Assembly: GCA_900618425.1 (NCBI GenBank)
Contig: UZAN01039601.1
Coordinates: 1-25,209 of the forward strand
Reading direction: 5' to 3'
DNA length: 25,209 bases
Origin: Echinostoma caproni
Taxonomy: Eukaryota; Platyhelminthes; Trematoda; Plagiorchiida; Echinostomatidae
The position numbers and the translations under genes are program-made. This document shows positions 1 to 11,626 of this stretch, one piece after another (position 1 is the first letter of the stretch; the number at the start of each line of letters is the position of its first letter). The notes beneath the pieces were generated by a model that saw nothing but the letters and a program-made list of their open reading frames with translations, did no database searches and was not told where the DNA came from.

Positions 1-3000
1 ATTCGTTTTATATCCCCGCAATCTGGAGCAGTAGCAGTTTATAAACCACAGCGGAGCAGATAACACCCGGACCCACGCAATGTGTGTCTCAACAAACGAA
101 GCATACTAATGTGAATTTGATGTGGAAATGCATTTTTTACTCATACATTCCCAAACACATGGCTAAACCAACCCGCTAATCCCATCCCAACAGGATTAAC
201 TAGGTAAACATAAACTGCAAACCAAAGTATACGCTGGCACAATATAGAATAAATACGTTCAGCTTCGTTGAAACGCCCCGTTGACACCAAACGTTATTTG
301 GATATGTGTGCGCTGCTTGAGTCTTGAATATGGGTGGGTCTACCTCATTGATTGCGCTACTGTTCTTCTTCAGGCAAATGCTTAAATTGGAAAAAAAAAT
401 CGACTTCAACCAATTTTTGGCAGTCTTATTTCAAAGCAGTCTTGTAGGAGTACTTCGCACTTTCAAATTACGCACATTGAACAGATGCATCAACTTTGTT
501 AGTCTGTTGTGCGCTTTGCCCGTCTACACTCCTTTCAAAAGATAGACGATTCAGTTGATGTACAGCTAATCAGATCACTCTTCGCTAGCTGCTCTTTCGG
601 TATCATATGAATGGGATTCCACAATATGTCGTTTATGATGAGCTTGAACACGAATAGCTAAATAGCTCACGCTTAAATAACACCGCTCCTGGTGAGGAAC
701 AAGCCACTTTACTTGTTAAAGTTCCTCAGTCGAACATATGTGTGATTGCAGTGACCTTAAGGGAAAGATATACTTGTGGGAGTACATTAAAACAATTGCT
801 AAATTCAGCTGTGGGTGCATAAATAAGTACGAAAACCAATATAAGTTAGAATAGAGGTAAAGACTACTAATAAGGCAGTACTGCGATTGAAATAAACAAG
901 TAAACCTGGATCCATCTAATCTGTGGACCGAGGTGGTTTAAAATAATTTATGGAATATTGAGTTGAATTGACTATTCTTCAGACTTCCGTTTCACACAGA
1001 GTTCTCAGTTCATCCAGTCACCTATACACTCGGAAGCATTATGGACTCGAGTTTTGCTTCTTTTCCAGTTCATCAGTAGTGCATATCCACCATCCCGTCC
1101 CGGCTTTGAACTGCAGATACATCACATGGAAGGCGTGTATGTTACCACTGTGTCCACCAGCCCATACCAGAGCTGAACCCAAATGCCATTCCTGTTTGTT
1201 CATATATCGTCTTCAGCGATAGTCAGTCATTTCATTGCTGGCCCGATAGCAGCAAAGGGAGACACAGTAGACATCTTGTTAACTCAAACTGAAAACCTCC
1301 CACCAAATCAGATCTTCAATGCAGGCTACGGTTGACTTTCCACTCAGCTCTATCAATAATTCGCAATTACCTCTAGTGCATCCTAGTCTTTGGTTGACTG
1401 GATGAACTTGGGATTGTGCGTGAAGGTGAAGTTCGAAGGATTGTAGGTTCAAATCAATATTGATTATCCCGTAGCACTACTCACAAGGAACTGTGAGTTG
1501 AATGCAATTATGGAAAAATCTATTCATTTTTTTTGTTGTCTCATCCAGATGCAGTAGGTAAATTGTATTTTCTTAATATACGGATAAGCAGTTTTCATTA
1601 CCCTTCTAAATATGATTCAAACAAATTGGGATGGGAGTTTCACACATTGCTTGCAGTTGGTCATCCCGAGCGAAATTTTGCATCTATCGTTTAAGGCATG
1701 CGTGGAAATGATTTACAGTCGTGAATGCAGCCGCAGGAACACAGGTGAAACAAAATGCATACTTGCAATGGCATCCAGCTCGACTGAACCTCTATTTTGA
1801 TTCACTAACCAATCAACTCTAGGTGCACTTTTCAAAGTGCACTGTTCTCTGTAGAAACCTGTTCAGTGGCACTCGCCTTCGGTAAACTTAGCGATGAGGA
1901 GGTATCCAAAGATCTCCATCTAGTTTGACCTTAGTTCTTCGCGGTTTGAATTTTCATCTAATATGTCATTTCATCCAACCGCGCCGGGGTCAAAACAAAT
2001 CCACTTAAAGCAACTTCTAATCCAGCAGCAATCTCTGCATCAGATCAGCCGGATTCAGAATACCAGGCTTGTATGAAGATAAAGGCCTGTAAAGTCATAC
2101 GTCAATAGAAAATCGTGTTTACGATTGGGTACTTATTTTCATCGTTTTAATGCAGCTACTTCACCCAAGCTTTCTAAGTCAAGTTAGCAACAAGTGTCTT
2201 CGACCTCACGGTTTTCAGCATGAGCCACAGCGGAGTGAGGAAACAGCATGTTTTAAACCGTAGGGAACAAATGATAAAACCAAAGTAAAAGACGAGATGA
2301 CGAGTTAAAAACACGGTGTAGGATTGAGATGCGCAGAAAGTTCGATCTACTGCGGCCATATTAGGTGAGTATGCAGGTGGGGAGCATACTGAGCTGAGTG
2401 AGAGCAACCGGAATTACCACTGCCAATGAGGTACTCTGTGGAGCCTAAACATTTATTGACTTTTCGATGGAAACTATAGATATCTATAGACTGGGAAACA
2501 TTGTGAAATAATATCACATGTAAAACCGCAGCATTAGGTTTTCTAAGAATCGTCTTACGTCCAACGAGAGAGCGGTGATAAAATTATGAGAAACAAATCA
2601 CTATATGGAGACACATGTACGTTAAATCAACGCACTTTAAAACACTGGACTGCAAGAGCTGGAGTAGGGTGGATCAGTTTCAGATATCAGTCACATGGTC
2701 CTGGAGATGAAAAATGAACGAAGGTTCAGTGTTCAACAATCCATCATCTGCAAACTTGCAATCAATAAATCCACAGGGAATGCGAAGGCCACCAGAAAGA
2801 AGGCTCTCTGTAATACTACAGAATATACTGAAATGGCGGAAGAATGCCTCATGCCGGTGGATTTATGAATGTCACACACATCTGATTCTACATTCTGAGT
2901 AACACACCTCTCACTCTGTCCAGGCTAGTCATACGTTTCGAGTTTTGTACTTGCGACCCAGATAAACCCACACATGCTGAATTGCCTTCAATTTTGGTGA

Positions 3001-4422
3001 GTGTGCTAGCCGATGAAACAATCGTTACATAGCATCAGCGGCTCATACTACGCGAACAATATAGATTTTTCTGTTCTGTCCAAATTTCACCTCAAGGGTT
3101 CGTTCACACTGTTGACACTATATACGTCATAAAACTAACTACCTTTATTGTGCTTACCAACTTTTACTTAGCCCACGACCATACCGTAAAGGAAAAAATG
3201 CATTGTGCTTCCCAATAATAGAAGTTGCTTCCCCCAATCAAGCCTCACTTTCAAATGGTTTTCAGTCAGAATATTTTAAACATCTGGTGCTTGTTCGTTT
3301 AATCTTCGACCAATTTTGCAACTTTAGCACTGAGAAACGGACTTAACTCGTGAAGCTGTGATCCGAATGCTTTATTCGGTTGATCCTCAATATATACTGT
3401 TCACTACCCCACCCGCCTCCCGTCACCTCCAGCGGAAATTAATCAGCTCTATTTACTTTTATTCACGCAACCGGTCTGCAGACCCCATCGTTAAATAAAA
3501 TAATTTTTCATCTGGTGGAGTCACTGTAGGTAACCTTCCTCACCGGTCAACTGACATAATAATTTGCCCTGGTAAACTGCGGCACTTATCAATTCAAATT
3601 CAAAAACTCATTAAGTACTTACTTTCCATTTAGTTACTTTCATTGTTGTATATCAGTGCTCCTTCTTCAGCTTACTTTGTTTTTCTCCAGCTATTTCCCC
3701 AACCGTACCAGTAGCCAGCGTCTAACGACTGAGTTGCGCATCCTCAATTTTCATAAACGAATTAATTGTGGTACTTTCAGACTTCTATTGACTCTGTAAA
3801 GAGCACTCTCTCGGACACTTAACACCCAATAAACACTGAGTTACCAGGCTGCCAATCCAATCCCTCCACACTCTTAAACTTCCGACCGATGTCACCTCGT
3901 ATAAACGTCCAACGAAATTGCTCATCACTCTTTTTACATTGGTACTCACAAATAACAAGGGGATCCCAAGTGAATGACGCCCTTAGCTCTGATTATGTTT
4001 TCTATGACCTCTATGAATAAATTTTTCCCGTGAAAGGTGATAGTTGTCGTGTTGAATATTTCAATGGAAATGTAACCTCCATTGAATGTTAAGGTTACAC
4101 AAAAAAATAAAATTTGATACTTAACGATGTATTACTATAGTGTAATTAAAATTGGACCCACAGGGAAAAAGCTACAGATCGTTATTGAAACGCCGTGAAC
4201 TCCTTTTTGGGATGCTACATTATTATGGGCTCTCTGCGTGTGTATTAAGATTAGAACCAAATGCGTCAAATAAATTCCAAATTGATACAAAAGAAGAAAG
4301 CTTTTCTCCCCTGATCTGGGGACCATATAACGCGTTAAAGTCATTGCGTGTAAACTCGACTCCCTCAGTGTCTTTGTAGAAACTTGAAACATTGGGTCCC
4401 CTTTATCCAATACGTCAGAACC
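1..4422. other. Unassigned AT-rich non-coding sequence
   Basis: I see no recognisable gene. All stop-free frames are short (none above about 85 codons), none has recognisable motifs, and they occur on both strands without any preferred frame. The stretch could be intergenic or intronic. The only structured item I noted is the 16-bp perfect palindrome at 2474-2489. A weak tRNA B-box-like word occurs at 1446-1455 but no tRNA fold goes with it. Confidence 0.6.
2474..2489. repeat. 16-bp perfect palindrome
   Basis: CTATAGATATCTATAG reads identically on both strands. It is entirely AT-rich around a GATATC centre and lies in unassigned sequence. It may be a chance palindrome or a dimeric protein-binding site; nothing nearby decides this. 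Confidence 0.7.
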
Positions 4423-4578
4423 GATAGAAGACAAATACTGGGAGATGTTAACATTTCCTTTAATCTCTTCACTCGCTATAACGTTCAACAATCTGGTAGT
4501 TATACAAACAAGTTTCGGTAACTGTAGTGATAAAACAGACAATGGTCAGGAAAGCGTGTGAGAGGGTGGCAACTGGAC
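4423..4578 (-). repeat. Left arm of a long inverted duplication
   Basis: The reverse complement of this arm aligns with 4737-4893. From 4542 down to 4423 the match is gapless over 120 bp with about 15 differences (about 87% identity). Towards the centre the match continues with small indels through a shared CACCCTCTCAC block. The minus-strand frame here is open from 4542 to 4135 (135 codons), but it begins at TTG, not ATG. In the other arm the same frame is cut by a TAG. The substitutions are not concentrated at synonymous sites, so I do not call a gene. The arm may be half of a foldback-type or MITE-like element, or a local inverted duplication of one older sequence. Confidence 0.85.
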
Positions 4579-4736
4579 ACATCGTTTACCCAAAAATGTC
4601 TTTGAAGTCGTTATTACGTAACATGANTGAACCCCAGGAGTTTGGCGTTTACCGAGGCGATGCTAATCAAGTTACGTAACCCAATCTTGTGCGCACAAAA
4701 GTTTCTTACACATTCAGTCAGACTGCCATGGAACTG
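4579..4736. repeat. Spacer of the inverted duplication, with inner complementary segments
   Basis: This is the roughly 158-bp centre between the two arms. It still shows inverted similarity: TTACGTAACATGA at 4614-4626 is complementary to TCAAGTTACGTAA at 4667-4679 except at one position. The original palindrome therefore probably extended inward and has since gained indels. One ambiguous base lies at 4627. Confidence 0.55.
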
Positions 4737-4893
4737 AGTTCTCACCCCACCCTCTCACCCGCTTCCCTGACTATTGTCCGTTTTACCATTTTAGTTACCA
4801 AAACTTGCTTGTATAAATACCAGATTGTTAAATGTTGTAGCGACTGAAGAGATTAGAAGAAATGTTAACATCTCACAGTATTTGTCTTCTATC
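4737..4893 (+). repeat. Right arm of a long inverted duplication
   Basis: This is the inverted partner of 4423-4578. Homology stops sharply just outside CTTCTATC at the outer end (about 4893) and fades at the inner end near 4737. In the frame equivalent to the open frame of the left arm, it has a TAG at codon 7 of the 120-bp core and about ten amino-acid changes. That pattern looks like near-neutral drift. A transcript crossing both arms could fold into a long imperfect hairpin. Confidence 0.85.
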
Positions 4894-7800
4894 CCTCAGT
4901 GTCGTTTGGTTGATCAAATCAAGATTGTTGATAAATAGATGATGATAAATGGATACATATTCTGTTTGTTGTAAACGGATTGTCAGGTGCGTAATTATCT
5001 TTTTTTCGAACTACCCAGTAGTTACACACTCTTTTTTTGTTTTCTTGACTCATCAGGATTGTTGAAACTGATTGCAGTAAATTCCAATTAATAACATTCC
5101 TTTACTAGACCGTTTTAGATTTCCGTTCTGACAATAGCTGTCACTTCCGAAACACAAGTATCATACACAGTGAAAATTACCATCTTCAGAACCAAATATA
5201 TTTTCACATCCATTTGCGTACAGTTTTACTTCAAGTTTAAAACTTCATTTTGCAAAATGTACAGTTCACACATGAACTGCAAATGGATGTTCTAAAGTGT
5301 AATAGGATAAAATCTATTGGTTTTCGCGTACTCCTTCGGTTACTGCTACCCGTAGAACGTTGAACGGTGTGCGATTGTTGACGAAACCTGTAGAGCTTAC
5401 TGGGCGAGTATTTATGGGACAGCAGTCCGGAAGTTTACAAATAAGTGTAGCATGGAAAGTTACGGCATTTTCTGTCAGAAAACGTTTTTCCACCTCTGAC
5501 GGCTGATCATCTATGGGCATGTACGTGTAGTAACCAGCACAAAGGAACCATTCAATCAGTGTTGCACGTTGGAAACATGTTTTGACGTTTTAATCGGTAT
5601 GTGAGTATCCGAGATAGTTGGTGAGAGGAATATATCACCGGAACTAAAAGTAACATCTATTTATAGATTTGATGCAACTGGAGTGGACAATTTGTTTGGT
5701 AACTTATCGGGAGCGGAACAAAGTTTTACGAGAAATTAAGTTAAACCGGAATCGTTGCTCTTTATGATGGTGTATCTGTGGAGGATTTAGTACTAAGACA
5801 GTTTGCTTTGCAACGGTCACAATCACACACGTTCCCAGACCTACACTTCATCATTCGGGCTATGGTGCAGAAACGTGGCAACATTTATGCCACTATCGAT
5901 CGCCTGTTGACATTCCCACACAGATGAACGATCGGTGATTGACGTAACCCAAAAGCAAAGCAGCGAAATGATCACGTGGTACACAAAATGACTTCGGAAT
6001 GAATGCATGAGGTTTATGAGCGCAGATTGACTCAAGCGCTCGTGTAAATTTTATGCGAATTGTAAAGCCCTTTCTGGTACTTCTTAACATAATGTTTAAC
6101 AGAAGTGGACAGTGATTGTTTGAGATGTCCGTATGAGATCAGGAGTTTAAATAAAAGGTGAAAACCCTTGAAATCATGTCTCATTACAAGTCAAGTCAAC
6201 CCATTTGTACTTAATCTAAACGTTTCCTGCACCAAACTGTGTTAGAAAATTAGATACATTCCATGAAAAAAACCATGTTGCAAAATCACGGAAATCCTTA
6301 TAATTACATTTCAAATTATGTTTCATGGTTAGAGCTAAGTTTACCTGACGGCTTCCACTCTGGTAGTAATGGTGCGCAAGATAACCTCACTTGCAGGTGT
6401 CTAGAAGCAGCGACATGATTCAGGATACCTTTTGTAAACCAATGATAATGGCCTTCTGAGTTGACTACTATGCCTAACAACGGGAAACGTTAACCATCCT
6501 ATTAATTAGCGCTATTCTTAGCTGAAGACGTTTAACTCCAGGTAATTAGATCCAGGAAGCCAATAGAGAATGGACACAATAGCACAGAAGAAAGATATGT
6601 AAATAACTAAGTTCAGGAAGACAGATAGTTTGAGCAGTTGAGGTCAGGCAAACAGAATTACACCTCTGTGAACACTTGTAAATGAAGTCTTGATTCACTA
6701 AATCTTACCAAATTTTCAAGCACAATTATTTGAAAAGTAACGGGAATTGATGATGTATCACAATCGTAATTCAGGATTTATTCTACGCGGGTATAAATGG
6801 AAATGTAAGTTGAAATTATGCTAATTATGAATAATAGAACCCGACTGAAAGACGCATAGCTCAGATTGCATAGCCTCGCTTTAGGATTTGACCTTGAAGG
6901 AAACGGTAGTGCGTCTACAGACCCGTGCACAATGCTTCTTCATTACTGCTCCATAAAGACGTTAAAGATTTTAAAATGGAAACGTGCCAACTGTTAGAGT
7001 ATAATTCACACACAGTGTGTTTGTATGTTGCCCCCAGATCTTATCACGGATAGACGCCAGTTCCTTTCGGGTTGCTTATGACGTTCAGTATATCTGTTAC
7101 ATGATGCACCTTGTGCGTGAACTCTGGAAGAAACTCATATATTCATTGTAATCGTTCAAAGCACTCCATATTGAATTGAGTAATTCGATTGGTGATTGCC
7201 AAGAGCTTGATAATTTTTCCCTCGGACGATTTTTTCATAAATCCTATGGGTGGTATCCTAAACATACCGGTGTGCTGGAATCATATCCGTATGCAATGCT
7301 GAGAGTTTACTTGACGAATTACTCAAATCCAAATTGCAGGGGTTAATAGATAAAATTCACATGGTTTATCGTTATTCTATCTTAAGTCATTTTGTGTCCA
7401 ATCGGACAAAAGGAAATTGAACCGCCAAGAAAGATGATGTTGTATTATGACCACGTTGTGCGGTTCCCTGACAATATGCGAACAATCACGTGACTGCTTT
7501 CGGAACTGACGATTATCTCCAGTACGACCTAATTTTGGCTTCCAACAACCCGGAAAAGGACGAAGTCATTATTTCCACACATCCCTAGTGTAGGATTTAT
7601 ACATATATACATTTATGCATGAAAGTGAACAACTGATGGCTGGTCTTTCCGTTGCTATGGCTCATCAATCTCCGGATTAGAATGTACGCTCATATCTGAA
7701 TACTCACACGTTAGTTTTTTGTCAGGGTTCACTGGCTTATTTGTAAAATGAGAGACTGTGGGGTTTCTTCGGTCTTGACAACTAGCGTCACACAGAACGC

Positions 7801-8472
7801 GTTTGCTTCATCTAATAAAATGTTTCCTCTATCGGTTGTCTAGCTATGATTCAGTATAAAAATAAATCAAGATTTTAAGGTCTTCAGGTTACTAGTTTTA
7901 TTCATTTTGAAATTTTTTCACTGAAGACAGTTGTCCGCACCAATGTGAGGGAAACGTTTTACACCATGCCAAGTCTTTTGGTGCTCCAGGATTTTGCTGG
8001 GCTCATCCACCCTGCGGTATGGTATAAGCAACGGACTGAGTAGCCCCACTGATCACGCAGACCAGTTTTTCACACATGGTACCAGTCAATTTAATCAATG
8101 GGACATTTGTACCAAACAGCCTCATTAGGATTTGAAACCTGGCGACAGCAAAGCTACCTACCACCAATGTTGAATGACAGAGTTTAAACCTTAGTATTTG
8201 GGGCTCATAGTATACCAGTGACAACGGCTAATATCGCTTAACCGTCAACACCCAGCATCCGACTACCAAAAATGAGTTGCACACAAACACCCGTAGAAAA
8301 TCAGGGGTAATATTACCAGTAGTAGTAAGAATTGCATGTGATAAATAAATCAGTCCTGTCGTAAGAACGGTACCAATAAATATGCGGCGAGACACAAACA
8401 GCGATTGATTACACTACATTTTGCACTTCTGACTGATAAATAAGGAATCGTAAATTCGAATTAAAAGACATT

Positions 8473-8485
8473 TAATAATAATAAT
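8473..8485. repeat. Short TAA microsatellite
   Basis: Four TAA units plus one base in AT-rich non-coding sequence. It is minor and listed for completeness. Confidence 0.8.
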
Positions 8486-10048
8486 TTCGAGCTTTGCTGC
8501 TATAACACTGTCCTCCCAAAAGGCCACTGTTTACGGTAACTGGACTCCGAAATTGCATAATCTAGTAGAACAACCAATATCAAGTGAAAGAGAGTGCAGG
8601 AAGTGGATAGAAAGTATGTAATGACTCATGAGAATTCAGAAACAAGATGTACTGTGAATGATTTGTAGAATTAGTTTTCACTTTTTATTTAAACCTGGTT
8701 CCTCTAAGTTTGTTGGTACAATATTGGAAGTTAATTGCCGGAATGTCCATAATTCGATGTTAAAGGTAAGCACTTACGCAAGCAAATTAAACATACGTAA
8801 TTATTTTTGTTATCAAATCATGAACCAGAATTGTATGGTAATAAAAGTTATGTTCTATGTTTTATACAAACGTAGTAACATCAACTGTGGCTTATCATCC
8901 CATGTTATTTTGAGTGGTTAATATTGCCTGACACACGTTTTTGCGGTGAGCTTAAAAACGAGCACAAACGTGATACTAGTTAAGGTGATTTACGTTCAAC
9001 TAGTTCACTTCAGTGTAAACGATTTTCAGGATGGACAGGATAAGACTAAAGGTTTAAACCCACTTCGTTTTTTCCATAGATTATTTCTATGGCTACCCAT
9101 ACTGCTGATAACATTATATTGATTTTGTGCAAAGTTAATTACCTCTGAAGTGGGAACGTTTACATTTACCGACAAAATTGTTTCGCAGAAGACGTTAACG
9201 GCCCGTTGTACCTTCATGCCCTACCTCTTATGAACAGTATTGAAACAGCAATCTATCTATCTGATTGAGTTTCCCAAAGATGACTTTAAGCTATTAGTTA
9301 CCTTTCCAAATTGAACTGATAACCTCTGCGTTCAGCGAAAACAGGCCATTGGATGTATGGAACAACTGAACGTGGTTTGCTCATAAAATGTTTAAACGTA
9401 TCAGTCTATGGAGTAGATGTGCTTCATACAATCCAAACGTGTTTAATGACAGTGATACGGGCTGCACAACCCAACTCCCTATCATTCACTTTTACACTCC
9501 TTTTTATTGTGCGTTTTTGTGGCACGATGTCACCATAGAAATCGCACACGCAAGGCAACTATCTCCAGCTGTCTGTGACTGGGGTTTGCCATATAGTCCT
9601 GTGAACAAGACAAAGAATTTTGCGTACGCCCGAAGCGATGCAATGCGCTACTCTCTTCGCCATCCTAATCGATTAAACACATGTGCTTTTCATTGTTGTG
9701 CTGGTTCACACACAACAGAAAAAATAATCAATTGAGTTATTTTATTTTAGACAGCATCGATATTTCTGATGAATTCAAATATTAATGTTATCTGGGTGCT
9801 AGATGAGGAATTCCTTTGGGTAACGATGACGAAGATGGACGGTTCTCGGTAGATTGAAAAGTCTCGGAGGATTTTTCTTCTGACGGATTGTCGAGTGAAT
9901 TAAAAATCATGCACTTCAGAACCGCTGGTTGTTGCACAGTATCTATCTTTGTTCCATAGTTCTACAAAAGAGAATCGCAAACATACCTACGGATTCGACA
10001 ACCGAATAGCATTATTCGGGTGATAATTCATGATGCACATTTATTCCG

Positions 10049-10062
10049 ATACATACATACAT
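10049..10062. repeat. Short ATAC tetranucleotide tract
   Basis: Three and a half ATAC units directly upstream of the hammerhead-like region. It is a simple repeat with no function implied. Confidence 0.8.
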
Positions 10063-10200
10063 TGATCATGCTCAGGTTACATGTACTTTTTTGTACAAAT
10101 ATTTCGATACTTTATTATTGCAAATTCTGCTCTGTAAACAACCAGTGGCTTTTCTTGTGATTTTTCTGGTCAGCTCGAAATATTTATTCTATCATTCTAC

Positions 10201-10256
10201 CTCGAAGAACGCCCTTCCGATAGTGGCATCGGGCGAAACGTAAATACTTGAGTGTC
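10201..10256 (+). ncRNA. Degenerate hammerhead-ribozyme-like motif, PLE type (candidate)
   Basis: A core reading CTCGAAGA (10201-10208, a poor match to CTGATGA) is followed by a hairpin. In it GCCC (10211-10214) pairs with GGGC (10231-10234), and GAT pairs with ATC inside it. The conserved GAAAC follows at once (10235-10239), and a GTC triplet that could be the cleavage site lies at 10254-10256. This spacing resembles the short hammerheads reported in Penelope-like retroelements. The 5' core has one extra base and one changed base, and stem III would be weak, so self-cleavage is doubtful. A chance hairpin next to GAAAC remains possible. Confidence 0.33.
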
Positions 10257-10527
10257 ATCTTCCTCAGTTCAGAGTGTACTGCACTGTGTTCGTTAGAATC
10301 ATTTTACATCTCTGGTGGATGTTTTGCACATCATTCCTAAAACAAAATACGATTTTTATCTCCAAAGAATTCAAAATTGAGATGCTAATGAAGTGCTGCT
10401 AGAAAATATGGTTTTTAGTTTTGTTGGGAGAACGCATCAAACCAGTTGGGAATTATGTCTTTTGACAAAATGTTGAAAATTGGTTCCCGTAGTGCGGGTG
10501 AACTGAATTCCATTTCGCCTGTTCGCC

Positions 10528-10585
10528 GAGTTTGGCAATTTGATTGCAAACGTTTCATCACCAGCCAAGGTGACATCATCAGTGC
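10528..10585 (-). ncRNA. Hammerhead ribozyme motif, PLE type (candidate)
   Basis: On the minus strand an exact CTGATGA core (10582-10576) is followed by stem II. GTCACC (10574-10569) pairs with GGTGAT (10562-10557) around a six-base loop, with one G-T wobble. The conserved GAAA follows (10556-10553). Stem III is GTTTGCAA (10551-10544) against TTGCCAAAC (10538-10530), with one bulged C and a five-base loop. TC, the expected cleavage dinucleotide, comes next (10529-10528). The order CTGATGA, stem II, GAAA, stem III, TC is the hammerhead layout. Stem I pairs poorly, and the base that should pair with the first base after GAAA seems to be missing, so the copy is probably weak or dead. Hammerheads of this sort are known from Penelope-like retroelements, and a PLE relic lies on the same strand at 15138-15925. 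Confidence 0.5.
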
Positions 10586-11389
10586 TTGTGAAGTGGCCGC
10601 TTCTTTGTTTCTACTATCCAGTTAAGAGTTTTCGGAAACAGTTTCCCCAAATTTGCACATTAATTTGGGTTTCAAGAATGCAAAAAAGCATTCTAAAACA
10701 AATCAATTGCGACATGTTTCGATGTCTGCTTAGCTCGCAATGAATAAATTATTTTGTTACACTTTTGGAATAAACTATGAACCATTTTATGTCATTTGGG
10801 GGATTCCGAATATATTCTTTGTTTTAATTCAGTAAAATCATCACACCAACTCTATCTGGAGTCACGGCAGACTCTCGTGAACCACTGTTGTCCTTGGTGT
10901 TGAACGGGTTTTCTTAGTTCTGTTTAGTTGTCATTGGTATACATTGGGGACTAGCATCTAACCATTCGAAATACCAAAACTCGGCCTTTCCTGAATGTTA
11001 AGTGGATCCAGTGTTATGAATTGTTCAGTGCAACACGGCATATTGCTCACTTTCGGCGTACACGCTAAAAGTCAAAAACGGGAACATGACGGAAAACCTG
11101 AACCACTGGTTGTGAACTTTCAGAAACCGGAATAGAATAGAATAAAATCACAAAAACAAATTCCTTGACTTCTTTTCCGTAACACTTGCCTTGGATAGAA
11201 TCTGCAACAATCCAAAGCACAGAACCAATAGCCCTTGTGTCCACCACCAATTCATGACATGAAGTTGCATAGTCCAGTTTCGGATCGAGACAGTTATTCG
11301 GTGGGTTACGTTCGCTCGAACGGACGTACGTATGATATTGCCGAGTCAAAACTGAGCTGATTCGATTATGTCAGATTGAACGGTATGTG
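10586..11389. other. Unassigned sequence; one weak minus-strand exon candidate
   Basis: No gene is assigned. An AATAG pentamer repeats three times at 11131-11145. A minus-strand frame of 94 codons (11349-11065) overlaps, in another frame, an ATG at 11270. That second frame opens a 40-codon peptide with a hydrophobic core like a signal peptide. I treat this as a hunt item and not as a gene. Confidence 0.5.
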
Positions 11390-11419
11390 TGCGCACTCGA
11401 ACGGTTGAACCAGTGCGCA
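11390..11419. repeat. Short hairpin with 8-bp perfect arms
   Basis: TGCGCACT (11390-11397) and AGTGCGCA (11412-11419) are perfect inverted repeats around a 14-base loop. It lies just upstream of the CG-rich tetranucleotide tract and may be part of a regulatory region or of an old element end. Confidence 0.7.
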
Positions 11420-11473
11420 TGTATTCCTGAGGACAAATGTATTCACACGCACCGCACACACATACACACGACA

Positions 11474-11493
11474 GCGTGCGTGCGTGCGTGCGT
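11474..11493. repeat. (GCGT)5 tetranucleotide microsatellite
   Basis: Five perfect GCGT units follow a short run rich in CA dinucleotides. Alternating purine and pyrimidine makes this a tract that could adopt Z-DNA. It stands out against the AT-rich surroundings. Confidence 0.9.
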
Positions 11494-11540
11494 GTGCACA
11501 AATCTTCAGATTATTACGATTGTAACAAGCACCGACGAAA

Positions 11541-11561
11541 TTACGTCAGTCAGTGGCCAAT
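11541..11561 (+). promoter_or_regulatory. CRE-like site and CCAAT box (candidate)
   Basis: TTACGTCAG at 11541-11549 is a half-palindromic CRE-like word, and GGCCAAT ends at 11561. They lie eight bases apart in a region that also has a hairpin and a CG-rich tract. These words are short and could be chance, but the cluster continues to the E-boxes at 11945. No TATA-like element follows directly. Confidence 0.25.
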
Positions 11562-11626
11562 CGAGAAACTGTGTGGACACCGTTCACCGTGTGCAGATGT
11601 GAGTTGTCCGAGTGAAATTCCGCGCC

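Larger units (their letters stand above)
4894..10200. other. Unassigned sequence with short simple repeats
   Basis: No gene is recognised in this stretch. The longest frames are 115 codons (plus, 9388-9735) and 93 codons counted from the preceding stop (minus, ending at 5314). Neither shows a domain I know. Local blocks near 5310-5530, 7480-7560, 7960-8220 and 9530-9700 look less AT-rich than their surroundings and may be eroded repeats or isolated exons. Simple repeats here are (TAA)4 at 8473-8485 and an ATAC tract at 10049-10062. An inverted B-box-like word sits at 8127-8140, but no full tRNA fold is visible. Confidence 0.55.

Noticed and set aside
4135..4542. 135-codon minus-strand frame over the left arm of the inverted duplication
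   Set aside because: It starts at TTG, which is not a plausible eukaryotic start here. The homologous frame in the other arm has a stop, and changes between arms are not biased to synonymous sites.
5041..5075. CTGATGAGTC on the minus strand followed by GAAAAC, a possible third hammerhead
   Set aside because: There is no stem II between the core and the GAAA-like word, so the fold cannot form.
8127..8140. Inverted tRNA B-box-like word, with similar words at 1446-1455 and 20026-20036
   Set aside because: None has a matching acceptor stem, anticodon arm or convincing A box at the right distance. They could be SINE remnants, but the evidence is too thin.
9388..9735. 115-codon plus-strand frame
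   Set aside because: It has no recognisable domain, no promoter or splice context that I can support, and a length that chance frames can reach in this window.
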